Assembly (NCBI GenBank): GCA_964459805.1
Contig: CAYWOD010000062.1
Span: 1-16,670 of the forward strand
DNA from: DAOVRL01 sp964459805
Lineage (GTDB): Bacteria > Planctomycetota > Phycisphaerae > Sedimentisphaerales > Anaerobacaceae
Length of the DNA: 16,670 nucleotides
Direction: 5' to 3'
Shown piece by piece: positions 1 through 6,909 of the stretch; position 1 is the first letter of the stretch, and each line of letters begins with the position of its first letter. The position numbers and the translations under genes are program-made. The notes under the pieces are model-generated. The model ran no database searches. It was not told the DNA's origin and was given only the letters and a program-made list of their open reading frames with translations.

Positions 1-2
1 TA

Positions 3-155
3 TTCGCCCTCAATGAAAGCCCGTATCGCACAGGTTATTTCTTTACAAATCCTAAAGGGCTAAAAAATCCACCTACAAACGTGACGGGCACCCCCGGCGG
101 CCTATTCTCACTTACGAACTTGACGTTACCCAGGTCTGGGGGCATAATACTATGA
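3..155 (+). CDS. possible 3' end of an unrecognised gene (partial)
   Basis: The frame is open from the left edge to a TGA at 153-155 and gives about 50 residues with protein-like composition (SPYRTGYFFTNPKG followed by a Gly/Thr/Pro/Leu-rich tail). No family is recognised. A second frame, open from 56 to the TAA just after 'GLSV' near 222, also reads plausibly (DGLDDRGWTSAAGLSV), so a decayed or frameshifted gene end is equally possible. The start lies outside the window. The alternative is chance open frame in intergenic DNA. Confidence 0.22.
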   Translation, partial: FALNESPYRTGYFFTNPKGLKNPPTNVTGTPGGLFSLTNLTLPRSGGIIL

Positions 156-402
156 CTGACACAGGCTCGCACGACGGTCTGGATGATAGAGGTTGGACAT
201 CAGCCGCAGGATTGAGTGTGTAAGAGGCATAAGGAAACCTGACCTCAAAATGAAGAGTTTTCAGGGAGGCCTATTTGAATAGACTTCTCGGCTGCGCTCG
301 GAATGACAAATTGGTTTTGTTAGTGTGTGGAAGTAATGCTGTGGAGATACCGTTTTCGACACCGAAGCCTTAGCTTACTGATTCGGGAAAGGATGAAATA
401 TC
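156..402. other. intergenic region upstream of the first membrane gene
   Basis: No convincing gene is seen here. The stretch holds a motif at 281-308 resembling a dispersed repeat, listed separately, and the ribosome binding site AAAGGA at 388-393. I found no consensus -35/-10 pair for the gene starting at 403. Confidence 0.5.
281..308. repeat. candidate dispersed REP-like motif (TTCTCGGCTGCGCTCGGAAT)
   Basis: The core TTCTCGGCTGCGCTCGGAAT followed by GACA can fold as a short imperfect hairpin with TTC and GAA at its base. It resembles the 'TTCG-GCTGCGCTC-GAATGACA' sequences that recur in intergenic DNA of many environmental bacterial genomes; that similarity is from memory. Only one copy is seen in this window, so repetitiveness is inferred, not shown. 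Confidence 0.35.
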
Positions 403-1464
403 ATGAATGAGCAAGAGAATGGTCAAGGGCAAGAAGGAGCTGCTCCTGAACAAATAACTGCTGCGGGGGGAATGGCCCCTTCCGCTCAACCAGAACAGAT
501 TGTTGAAGATGTAAAAGTGAAGGGAGTAATACTACCAGCCAAAAAGTATTTCCTGAAGATTATACTTCTTTTCTCGGATGTGTGGGTCGCGATTATTTTC
601 GGATATTATTGTATGATCCGAAACATTGTGGCTGCAGAGGAGTTTTCGTGGGTCTCGCTTAGAATGATTTCGTCTTACATTGTTGTTGGTATTACTTTTG
701 CTGCCGTCTTCATTGCCTTTACTCTGGGTAAGACCAAGAGTGTCAGGATAAGAATAGAGAGAGACAATCAGCTACGTCAAGATCCGAACATAAACGTGTG
801 GCTGACTACCTTTGATTGGTCATGGCTGATTCTTTTTGTACCTTCAATGGCAATACTGGTTTTCTGTGGTATTGCAGGTTATATCATCAATTGGACAATT
901 CCTGAAGGCGTGGCCAATTCAATGGTCCACCGTACTCTTGGAGGATTTACCTTTGGATTTTTCTGCTTGAATGCAGCGGTTGTGGTATTCAAGCTGACCC
1001 CCACTCGCGTGCTTGTTTTACTCCTGGCCATTGGCGGGTTGTGTTTGATCCTTTTGCTGATGGGTATTGGCATATTCCTGGATTTCTTTGAGCAATTTAA
1101 GCATCTCGGGGTCAAAATCGATCCATTGGGATATCTTTTGATGGCCTATGTCGGATTCTTCTTCCTTAGATTGATCTGGATAGCAGGGCTGTTTGAGTAT
1201 ATTGCAATGGCTCCAAATAGACTGGATATACAAAGCGGCCTTTCAGAAACCGAGAGAGGTATTCAAAGGAAAGATTTTCGGGTCAGCGTAGACACGGAAG
1301 ATGTCATTCTAAGGTTATTCAAAGTCGGCAGAATCATAATAAGCTTTCCTCACAGTGATCGGCTGCCGATGAGTTTCCTGGTTACGAGAATCGATAAGAA
1401 GGCAAAATTCGCTATGGAAGCGGCGAGCGTGATTTCGATAGGTGTCGGACAGCAAGCCGGATAG
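403..1464 (+). CDS. multi-pass membrane protein of unknown function
   Basis: Function is not recognised. The 353-aa protein starts with a soluble Gln/Glu/Gly/Ala-rich tail (about residues 1-45) that looks disordered. About six hydrophobic segments follow, near 49-71, 86-108, 139-163, 176-197, 201-226 and 242-264. A C-terminal soluble stretch of about 88 residues is rich in alternating hydrophobic residues (VILRLFKVGRIIISF near 301-315, SFLVTRI near 324-330); a small beta-rich domain of the PH-like kind is possible but not shown. The start is supported by AAAGGA at 388-393, 9 nt upstream. The next gene follows on the same strand 104 bp later and also encodes a membrane protein, so the two may work together. 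Visually its codon use is more AT-rich than that of the genes that follow. Confidence 0.8.
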   Translation: MNEQENGQGQEGAAPEQITAAGGMAPSAQPEQIVEDVKVKGVILPAKKYFLKIILLFSDVWVAIIFGYYCMIRNIVAAEEFSWVSLRMISSYIVVGITFAAVFIAFTLGKTKSVRIRIERDNQLRQDPNINVWLTTFDWSWLILFVPSMAILVFCGIAGYIINWTIPEGVANSMVHRTLGGFTFGFFCLNAAVVVFKLTPTRVLVLLLAIGGLCLILLLMGIGIFLDFFEQFKHLGVKIDPLGYLLMAYVGFFFLRLIWIAGLFEYIAMAPNRLDIQSGLSETERGIQRKDFRVSVDTEDVILRLFKVGRIIISFPHSDRLPMSFLVTRIDKKAKFAMEAASVISIGVGQQAG

Positions 1465-1568
1465 CACTTTTTGAGGCGGCTTGCTCGGTCGGTCGGCGTA
1501 ATAGGTCATATTTCCGGAAGCATCGCAGGGACGAATGTATTGTTTCTATGACGGAGGGGAAAAATGCG

Positions 1569-2354
1569 ATGGCGGAAAAAACGAAAACTCCAGGAATAGC
1601 CGCAAGAGACATCTACCCGATGGTTGCTGTCGAAGCGGGCTACAACCTGTATCTTGCGGATAATTGCGAGGGTTCTGCGCTGCGCAAGTCCGGCCAGGTT
1701 GCCGTCAAGCAGTTCAACAATATGATGAGCTTCTTTCCGGAGAATAGTGCCGAAGGCATTTATTGTTTGCATCTGCGTATGGCAGCCAACTCACTGACCA
1801 GGGGAATAGCAACAAGGAAGCGCAACCTCAGCAAAAGTATAGCTGCTGCCGAACAGAAGAAAGACGATATGATACGCAGGATCGCAGAGATGGAAAAACA
1901 CGTGGGTTTCCTGAAGGGCGGTTGTCAGTTGCTCGCGATCGGCGGGTTCGGCTATATCCTTGTCATGCTGGTATTCTGGATTGTCAAGGCGCTTTTCGAG
2001 ATACCGGAATTGGAGACAGAGGCCGGTGGAGCAGGCTCACAGTACGCTTCGATTGCCTTTGCCCTGGCGCTTGCGCTGATAGGCTCCTTTCTCAAATCCC
2101 GCATAATGGCCAAGAGGGTGCTTAGCGTATTCAACGAATACACCGAGGCGATCGCCAGGGCAAACAATCAGTACACGCAGAGCGTGATAATGGAATACAA
2201 GCTTGCCGCCGAAACCGCGAATCTGGCTTGGAAGGAATTCACCGGCAGTGCCCCTCCAATGACGCGTGGTTTCCACAACCTGCTTATAGGCATCATGGGT
2301 GCTGAAGACCGGGATATCGGCAGTGTCACCGGTGAGGAAGCGGCAGTTCAATAA
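1569..2354 (+). CDS. membrane protein of unknown function with coiled coil and two TM segments
   Basis: Function is not recognised. The start at 1569 is chosen because GGAGGGG at 1553-1559 lies 9 nt upstream; an in-frame ATG at 1548 has no good ribosome binding site and would place that motif inside the gene. The 261-aa protein has an N-terminal helical region, a charged segment at about 82-112 (RKRNLSKSIAAAEQKKDD, then RRIAEMEK) suggestive of a coiled coil, two hydrophobic segments at about 118-139 and 158-176 joined by a short acidic Gly-rich loop, and a helical C-terminal part. There is no signal peptide. Both soluble parts would lie on the same side of the membrane, probably the cytoplasm. 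It is probably co-transcribed with the membrane gene before it. Confidence 0.8.
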   Translation: MAEKTKTPGIAARDIYPMVAVEAGYNLYLADNCEGSALRKSGQVAVKQFNNMMSFFPENSAEGIYCLHLRMAANSLTRGIATRKRNLSKSIAAAEQKKDDMIRRIAEMEKHVGFLKGGCQLLAIGGFGYILVMLVFWIVKALFEIPELETEAGGAGSQYASIAFALALALIGSFLKSRIMAKRVLSVFNEYTEAIARANNQYTQSVIMEYKLAAETANLAWKEFTGSAPPMTRGFHNLLIGIMGAEDRDIGSVTGEEAAVQ

Positions 2355-2407
2355 ACACACTCGAAGAGGGGGGCTATCGACAGAGCGTATTTTGCTTGTG
2401 GGGAGTT

Positions 2408-3367
2408 TTACGAACTCACTTCCGGACAGGACATTATGTAGTCTATGCACTCGCTCAAATTGGCCGTTGCGACGGCGACTGCAGTGTCGGCCGCACCATA
2501 ATAGAGGTTGATCTGGTCGGTCTCTTTGTGAACGACAGCACCGGTGGGGAAAACGACGTCGCTAACATCACCGATACGTTCGTAGGGCGCGCGCGGCCCC
2601 AAAACCCATTCATCGCCTCTGCGCAAGACTCTCCAGGGGGCCTCCAAATCCAGAAGGGCCAGTCCGACACGGTATATTGCTCCTGCGGAGGTTACGCGGA
2701 CACCGTGGTAGAATAGCATCCAGCCCAGCGGTGTTTCTATCGGCTGACAAGCCAGCCCGACTCGGTGGCAGTCCCAATAGGCGGTTCTTGTCATAATCAG
2801 AGGTCTGTGGTCGCCCCAGTGTTTTAGATCAGGTGAGAAGCTGATCCACATGTGGGCCTCACCTCGGACGATCGGGCGATGAATCAGTGCAAACCGTCCG
2901 TTAAACCTGCGGGGGAACAGGCAGGCATCTTTGTCTTCCGGCGGCAAGAGAGAACCCAGGCGGGCAAAGGTCTTGAAATTCTTGGTAATTGCCAGCGAGA
3001 CTACCGGCCCGCCTTCGCTGAAAGAGACATAGGTGACGGCGAATTGCTTCTGCTCTTCGAGCCAGATGATGCGGGGGTCTTCCAGGCCCCACTTTTCTTC
3101 TCGCGAGCTTTGGTCCGCCTCGAGGGTCGGCTCCGGGTCGATTTCCCAGTTGGTAAAGCCGTCGGCACTGCGTGCAACTGTCAGGTGCGAAAAGCCTCGC
3201 ATATCCTCGACGCGCACCAGCAGCAGAGTTTCTGTGTTTAGCTTGGCTGCCGCCGGATTAAAGACCGCATTTGTCGGATAAGGCCAGTTATCCCCCGACA
3301 ATATTGGATTGCCATGATACCTTCTGAACAGCTCGTTTGCCTTTTCCTGTCGTAAGAGCTCAGCCAT
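2408..3367 (-). CDS. glycoside hydrolase family 130 protein (mannoside phosphorylase-like)
   Basis: GH130 enzymes are five-bladed beta-propellers, mostly inverting phosphorylases that split beta-mannosides with phosphate to give mannose 1-phosphate; some members are hydrolases. The 319-aa protein shows the family landmarks in order: NPIL at 20-23, VFNPAA at 35-40, VRVED at 51-55, WGLEDPRI at 93-100 (Asp97 lies in the motif thought to hold the catalytic acid), KDACLFPRR at 146-154, FYHGV at 219-223, GDVSDVVFPTGAV at 266-278 and YYGAAD at 289-294. Length fits the family. There is no signal peptide, so it is probably cytoplasmic. It ends 53 bp from the convergent membrane gene. No transporter for sugars or other glycosidase is adjacent, so the substrate cannot be named. 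The start has only a weak AGGG ribosome binding site. Confidence 0.92.
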   Translation of the reverse strand: MAELLRQEKANELFRRYHGNPILSGDNWPYPTNAVFNPAAAKLNTETLLLVRVEDMRGFSHLTVARSADGFTNWEIDPEPTLEADQSSREEKWGLEDPRIIWLEEQKQFAVTYVSFSEGGPVVSLAITKNFKTFARLGSLLPPEDKDACLFPRRFNGRFALIHRPIVRGEAHMWISFSPDLKHWGDHRPLIMTRTAYWDCHRVGLACQPIETPLGWMLFYHGVRVTSAGAIYRVGLALLDLEAPWRVLRRGDEWVLGPRAPYERIGDVSDVVFPTGAVVHKETDQINLYYGAADTAVAVATANLSECIDYIMSCPEVSS

Positions 3368-3487
3368 AGTTTCGACCCTGCAAGATCAAGAGGTATTTCC
3401 CCACTCGAAAATTAGAGTAGGACAGCGTAACTCACGGTTCCAAATCTTTCAATCTCCATTACCCAATCTAAATCGGCAAGATAAACA

Positions 3488-3500
3488 ATTTACCGTAAAT
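3488..3500. promoter_or_regulatory. operator-like palindrome ATTTACCGTAAAT upstream of the GH130 gene
   Basis: This is a perfect 6-1-6 inverted repeat about 120 bp upstream of the GH130 start, in the 263-bp spacer between that gene and the exporter gene. Size and symmetry fit a dimeric repressor site, but no promoter boxes are clear nearby and the AT-rich sequence makes chance possible. Confidence 0.25.
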
Positions 3501-3522
3501 CAAAGTGCGAGATTTCAGTGTA

Positions 3523-3552
3523 GCCCCGGAGAAATTTTCCTTCGGCCGGGGC
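3523..3552 (-). terminator. GC-rich hairpin downstream of the ABC exporter gene
   Basis: GCCCCGG at 3523-3529 and CCGGGGC at 3546-3552 form a perfect 7-bp stem around a 16-nt loop. It lies about 80 nt after the exporter stop in the direction of its transcription. No T-tract follows on the minus strand, so intrinsic termination is uncertain; it could be an mRNA 3'-end stabiliser or part of the GH130 leader. Confidence 0.35.
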
Positions 3553-3630
3553 GGATCAGAGCAACGGGGTGGTATTTCGCTATTTGCCGGCGGTGATTTG
3601 CGGGTTTGATTGGGCATCTGCGTTTCCATA

Positions 3631-5766
3631 TCATGCTTTTACCAGTTGCGTTTCGTATAGACTTTGATACAGCGAGCAGCTCTGCATCAGGCTGCCGTGC
3701 TGGCCTTGAGCGATGATCCGGCCGTTATCCATAACCACTATCACATCTGCACTAATGACCGTGCTGAATCTGTGTGCAATTATGAAGCTGGTCCTGTCCT
3801 GCATAATTTCTTCGATGGCCTTGTGAATCTTGGCTTCGCTGTCGGCGTCAACCTGACTTGTAGCCTCGTCGAAAATGAGGATTGCGGGGTTCTTTAAGAT
3901 GGCTCTGGCAATGACGATTCTTTGCAACTGCCCCCCGCTGAGTCCGGCGCCCTGTTCACCGATGATTGTATCGTAGCCGTTGGGCAGTGGAGCGATAAAC
4001 TCATGGGCGAACGAGCGCTTGGCTGCGGCGACTACTTCCTCTTTGGTGGCGTCGGCCTTGCCATACGCGATGTTTGCAGCTATGGTGTCATTGAATGTCG
4101 TGACGTTTTGCGTGACCATTCCAATCTGGCTTCGCAAACTAAAGAGCGTTGCATCGCGTATATTCTTTCCATCAATCAGAACCCGCCCGCTGTCCGGGTC
4201 GTAGAACCTCGGGATCAGATTTGCGAGTGTCGTTTTGCCGGAGCCGTTGGGCCCCACAATCGCAACATTATGCCCCGCTTCTACCGAAAGATTTATCCCC
4301 TTGAGCACCAGATTGTCTGAGCCGGGGTACGTGAATCTCACGTCTTCAAATTCAATCTTCCGCGTCATCGGCGCAAGCTCTGTCGCATCGGCTTTCTCCT
4401 GCTCAATCGGCTCATCGGCAACTGCAAAAACACGCTCCGCCGCCGCATTAGACATTTGAATTTTATTCCAGACATCGCTGGTCTTTCGGACCGATTCAGC
4501 AGTAGTTCCAAGCATTATCAAAAGACCGAAAAACGAGCTCGACTGCATATTGGCATTGATGACCCAGTGAACGCCGACCAGCAGCGCCGCCGAACCTGCC
4601 AGCATGCCCAGCACTTCCATAATAGGCCCGGTCCCCGCATTAACCTTGGCAATGCGGAGCGTCCGTTTCAACAGCTTCCTGTTAATCTGCTTGTAGGTCG
4701 TACGTTCATATTCCTGCCGGTTATAAACCTTCACCACACGCAGCGCACCCACCAGCCCTTCAAGCTTTCCCAGCATAGTCGCCCAAATCACAAGAGACTT
4801 TTTCGTGGCCTTCTTGATCTTCCTGCCAAGCACAACACCGAGCCAAATTGCCGGGGGCGCGCAGCCCAGGAATATCAGTGTCAGTTTCCAGCTAAGCAGC
4901 AACGCCACCGACAAAGTGCCAAGGGCCTTCATCGGCTCGCGCAGCGCCTTGCCCAGCAATATCTTCACCGCCTGACCGGTTTGTGCTATATCCCGTATCA
5001 TCCTGCTAATCGTATCGCTTGCGCCTTCACGGTCAAAAAATCCTACCGGCATCTCCATCACATGACCGAAAACATCTTCACGTAATTGTGTAATCGCCAC
5101 CTGGACCACCTTCTCAGCAAGGTACTTCTGATGGAACGTTGCCGCGCATCGAACGATTGTAATCACTACCATTGCAAGAATTATGAAAACCACGGTCGGC
5201 TGCTTATTAGCCCTCTCCCGGCCTCGCTTGACAAACCCCACAGATGATTGGGCCCAGTTCATATAAAACGTCTTCGCCGGCGCCGTCAGCTCAACCTCGC
5301 TCACACCTTCCTTATCAGCCCGCCTAATCTGTACCCGTATGCTCGGGGCTTCTGTCGTTGCCAGCTCCTCAAGAAGCCTCCTGCGCAAAACCTCGTCCGC
5401 ACCGTCGCCGACTAATACACCGCCGGCGCCGATAATTCTGTCCGTCTGTTTTAGTCCCGCTTCTTCCGCCTCGCTTTTCTTCTCAACATTGGTTATAAGC
5501 AGATGGTGCGCAATATCGCTATCGCTTTCCTCGGTAAAATCGGTCGTCTCAGGTATATAGAAATCCATTCCGTAGCGCCAGTTGCAGACATTTCTGTCCA
5601 CCCAGCCGTGCAGACCCTCTTCTCCCATCATAACCTTCAAAAGAGGCACAATTGTCGCAAAGCTCAGCGAAAAGAGAATCCCTATCAGTATTGCGCTGGC
5701 AACAACGGCTATCAGCCGAGGCCATTGCGGCCAAACATACTTGAATACCCGTCTGAACGGCTTCAT
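3631..5766 (-). CDS. MsbA-type ABC exporter (fused permease/ATPase) with PDZ-like periplasmic insertion
   Basis: A type IV ABC half-exporter that would act as a homodimer in the inner membrane; substrate unknown (lipid-like in MsbA relatives). Start at 5766 is chosen because MKPFRR leads directly into TM1 and GGAGC precedes it; in-frame starts at 5832 and 5871 lack good sites. In the 711-aa protein TM1 spans about 17-47. A stretch of about 140 residues then separates it from TM2 (about 191-211), whereas exporters usually have a short loop there. Residues about 85-162 look like a PDZ domain: a leading strand ITNVEKKSEAEEAGLKQTDR, then IIGAGG and a closing VQIRRA strand. The ATPase is complete: A-loop Tyr480, Walker A GPNGSGKT 505-512, Q-loop Gln553, signature LSGGQ 609-613, Walker B ILIFDEATS 629-637, H-loop His665. 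The gene diverges from the hydrolase gene at 5959. Confidence 0.93.
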   Translation of the reverse strand: MKPFRRVFKYVWPQWPRLIAVVASAILIGILFSLSFATIVPLLKVMMGEEGLHGWVDRNVCNWRYGMDFYIPETTDFTEESDSDIAHHLLITNVEKKSEAEEAGLKQTDRIIGAGGVLVGDGADEVLRRRLLEELATTEAPSIRVQIRRADKEGVSEVELTAPAKTFYMNWAQSSVGFVKRGRERANKQPTVVFIILAMVVITIVRCAATFHQKYLAEKVVQVAITQLREDVFGHVMEMPVGFFDREGASDTISRMIRDIAQTGQAVKILLGKALREPMKALGTLSVALLLSWKLTLIFLGCAPPAIWLGVVLGRKIKKATKKSLVIWATMLGKLEGLVGALRVVKVYNRQEYERTTYKQINRKLLKRTLRIAKVNAGTGPIMEVLGMLAGSAALLVGVHWVINANMQSSSFFGLLIMLGTTAESVRKTSDVWNKIQMSNAAAERVFAVADEPIEQEKADATELAPMTRKIEFEDVRFTYPGSDNLVLKGINLSVEAGHNVAIVGPNGSGKTTLANLIPRFYDPDSGRVLIDGKNIRDATLFSLRSQIGMVTQNVTTFNDTIAANIAYGKADATKEEVVAAAKRSFAHEFIAPLPNGYDTIIGEQGAGLSGGQLQRIVIARAILKNPAILIFDEATSQVDADSEAKIHKAIEEIMQDRTSFIIAHRFSTVISADVIVVMDNGRIIAQGQHGSLMQSCSLYQSLYETQLVKA

Positions 5767-5861
5767 TCGACAGACTGCTCCATAATACAGCGTGCAATGA
5801 TTAGCGTGTAGGACTCGATTCTTCTGCTCCATACACACTCTGCCACTAATTAGGCCCAGGC

Positions 5862-5890
5862 AGACTAACAAAATCGAAACCGGCGGTCAA
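5862..5890 (-). promoter_or_regulatory. candidate promoter for the ABC exporter gene
   Basis: On the minus strand a -35 box TTGACC (5890-5885) and a -10 box TAGTCT (5867-5862) are separated by exactly 17 nt. This gives a leader of roughly 90 nt before the start at 5766. It sits back to back with the plus-strand promoter at 5905-5933. Confidence 0.45.
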
Positions 5891-5904
5891 GGACAAAGAC
5901 TTTA

Positions 5905-5933
5905 TTGACGACAAATGGCATTTGTGTTAGCTT
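5905..5933 (+). promoter_or_regulatory. candidate promoter for the MBL-fold hydrolase gene
   Basis: TTGACG at 5905-5910 and TAGCTT at 5928-5933 are separated by 17 nt. Transcription would begin about 20 nt before the start codon at 5959. The -10 match is moderate. The spacer is almost filled by a perfect palindrome, listed separately. Confidence 0.45.
5911..5925. promoter_or_regulatory. operator-like palindrome between the -35 and -10 boxes
   Basis: ACAAATGGCATTTGT is a perfect 7-1-7 inverted repeat that begins right after the TTGACG box and ends three nt before TAGCTT. This position is classic for a repressor site or for a MerR-type activator site. No regulator gene is adjacent. Confidence 0.45.
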
Positions 5934-5958
5934 AAACGCCTTTTACAGGAGCTGCGAA

Positions 5959-6591
5959 ATGAAAATAGACCGTTTGGTGCTGGGTGTGTACGAGACCAAC
6001 TGCTATGTGCTCGGCAGTAATGAGGCGGCGGAGGATTGTCTGGTTGTGGATCCGGGTTTGGGGGCCGGCGAGCTAACCAAATTTATCCGGGACCATAAAC
6101 TAAATCCGGTTGCGGTGGTTCTCACGCACGGCCATATAGACCATATTGCAGGTGTAGCGGCACTGCGTGAAAGCCATCCTGGTATAAGACTTTACATCCA
6201 CGATCTCGATGCGGAAATGCTCTTAGATCCCGGGATCAACCTGTCCGGCGTAATGGGCAGCGCGTTTACCACGGAGCCTGCCGATGTCTGTCTGGAGGAC
6301 GGAAGTTGTGTCGAGCAGGCCGGCGTGAAGTTGCAGGTGCTCCATACCCCCGGCCATACGCCGGGCGGTATATGCCTGTATTCAAAGACCGAGGGGATTG
6401 TCTTTACGGACGATGCGTTGTTTGCCGAGTCAATCGGGCGAACCGACTTTCCGGGCGCAAGTTGCGCGCAGTTGGTCAAGTGTATAAAGGAAAAGCTCTG
6501 TGTTTTGCCCGGCGAGACTATTGTATATCCCGGGCACGGCCCGTCAACAACAATAGCCCGGGAAAAGGCACAGAACCCGTTCCTTCGATAA
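5959..6591 (+). CDS. metallo-beta-lactamase-fold hydrolase, glyoxalase II-like
   Basis: Belongs to the zinc MBL-fold hydrolases closest in layout to short glyoxalase II proteins (YcbL/GloB-like), which cleave thioesters such as S-lactoylglutathione; the real substrate is unknown. The start at 5959 is supported by AGGAG at 5947-5951, 7 nt upstream; upstream in-frame codons overlap the promoter. In the 210-aa protein the metal ligands are all visible: THGHIDH at 56-62 (His57, His59, Asp61, His62), His133 in HTPGHTPGG (129-137), Asp151 in FTDDALF, and His193 in YPGHGPSTTI. The GRTDFPGA segment at 160-167 is typical of this subgroup. It lacks the C-terminal glutathione-binding domain of long glyoxalase II, as short members do. 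It diverges from the exporter gene. Confidence 0.92.
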   Translation: MKIDRLVLGVYETNCYVLGSNEAAEDCLVVDPGLGAGELTKFIRDHKLNPVAVVLTHGHIDHIAGVAALRESHPGIRLYIHDLDAEMLLDPGINLSGVMGSAFTTEPADVCLEDGSCVEQAGVKLQVLHTPGHTPGGICLYSKTEGIVFTDDALFAESIGRTDFPGASCAQLVKCIKEKLCVLPGETIVYPGHGPSTTIAREKAQNPFLR

Positions 6592-6728
6592 CGATTTCGC
6601 TGCTTTCTGTATTCGGCTCGCCGGCCGATTCAGTGGCCAAACAGTTGTCGGAGGTCGTTTTCGCATCAATTCGCATTATTGCCGGGCATATCAGCAAAAA
6701 GCATGTAACCACTTGGCTTGCTGAGGTG

Positions 6729-6734
6729 TATAAT
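6729..6734 (+). promoter_or_regulatory. candidate -10 box TATAAT for the three-gene module
   Basis: A perfect -10 hexamer lies 176 nt before the start codon at 6910. No good -35 box is found 15-19 nt upstream, so either an activator or an alternative sigma factor would be needed, or the match is chance. If used, the leader contains the twin hairpins at 6822-6868. Confidence 0.3.
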
Positions 6735-6821
6735 AGAGTGAGATTCAAGATGGTTATGTGTTGCAGCACCGCAAACCAGCATAAGCAGACCGGCTAAATC
6801 GGGAGAACCGTATTGTTGCGG

Positions 6822-6868
6822 CACGGCCATCTTGGCCGTGTTTTTCACGGGCTGCAAGCCCATGCCAC
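6822..6868. repeat. twin-hairpin REP-like element
   Basis: Two hairpins stand back to back. The first pairs CACGGCCA (6822-6829) with TGGCCGTG (6833-6840), a perfect 8-bp stem with loop TCT, and is followed by a T-run (TTTTT at 6841-6845). The second pairs CACGGGCT (6846-6853) with AGCCCATG (6857-6864) with one mismatch and ends in CCAC. The paired layout and the GGGCTGCAAGCCC core resemble short dispersed elements seen in planctomycete intergenic DNA; this is from memory. The first hairpin plus T-run could also work as a terminator. Confidence 0.5.
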
Positions 6869-6909
6869 AGATGGATTGTAAGGGGATTAAAACGAAAGGA
6901 GATTGAGCT

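Larger units (their letters stand above)
6592..6909. other. intergenic region with promoter-like box and twin hairpins
   Basis: No gene is supported. The region holds a perfect TATAAT at 6729-6734, a twin-hairpin element at 6822-6868 and the ribosome binding site AAAGGAG at 6895-6901 for the next gene. Open frames crossing it on either strand are continuations of shadow frames of the neighbouring genes. Confidence 0.6.

Noticed and set aside
4456..5085. Plus-strand frame of 209 codons inside the exporter gene
   Set aside because: It is antisense to the exporter coding region, which has complete family motifs; the His/Gln/Arg-rich product is typical of a shadow frame.
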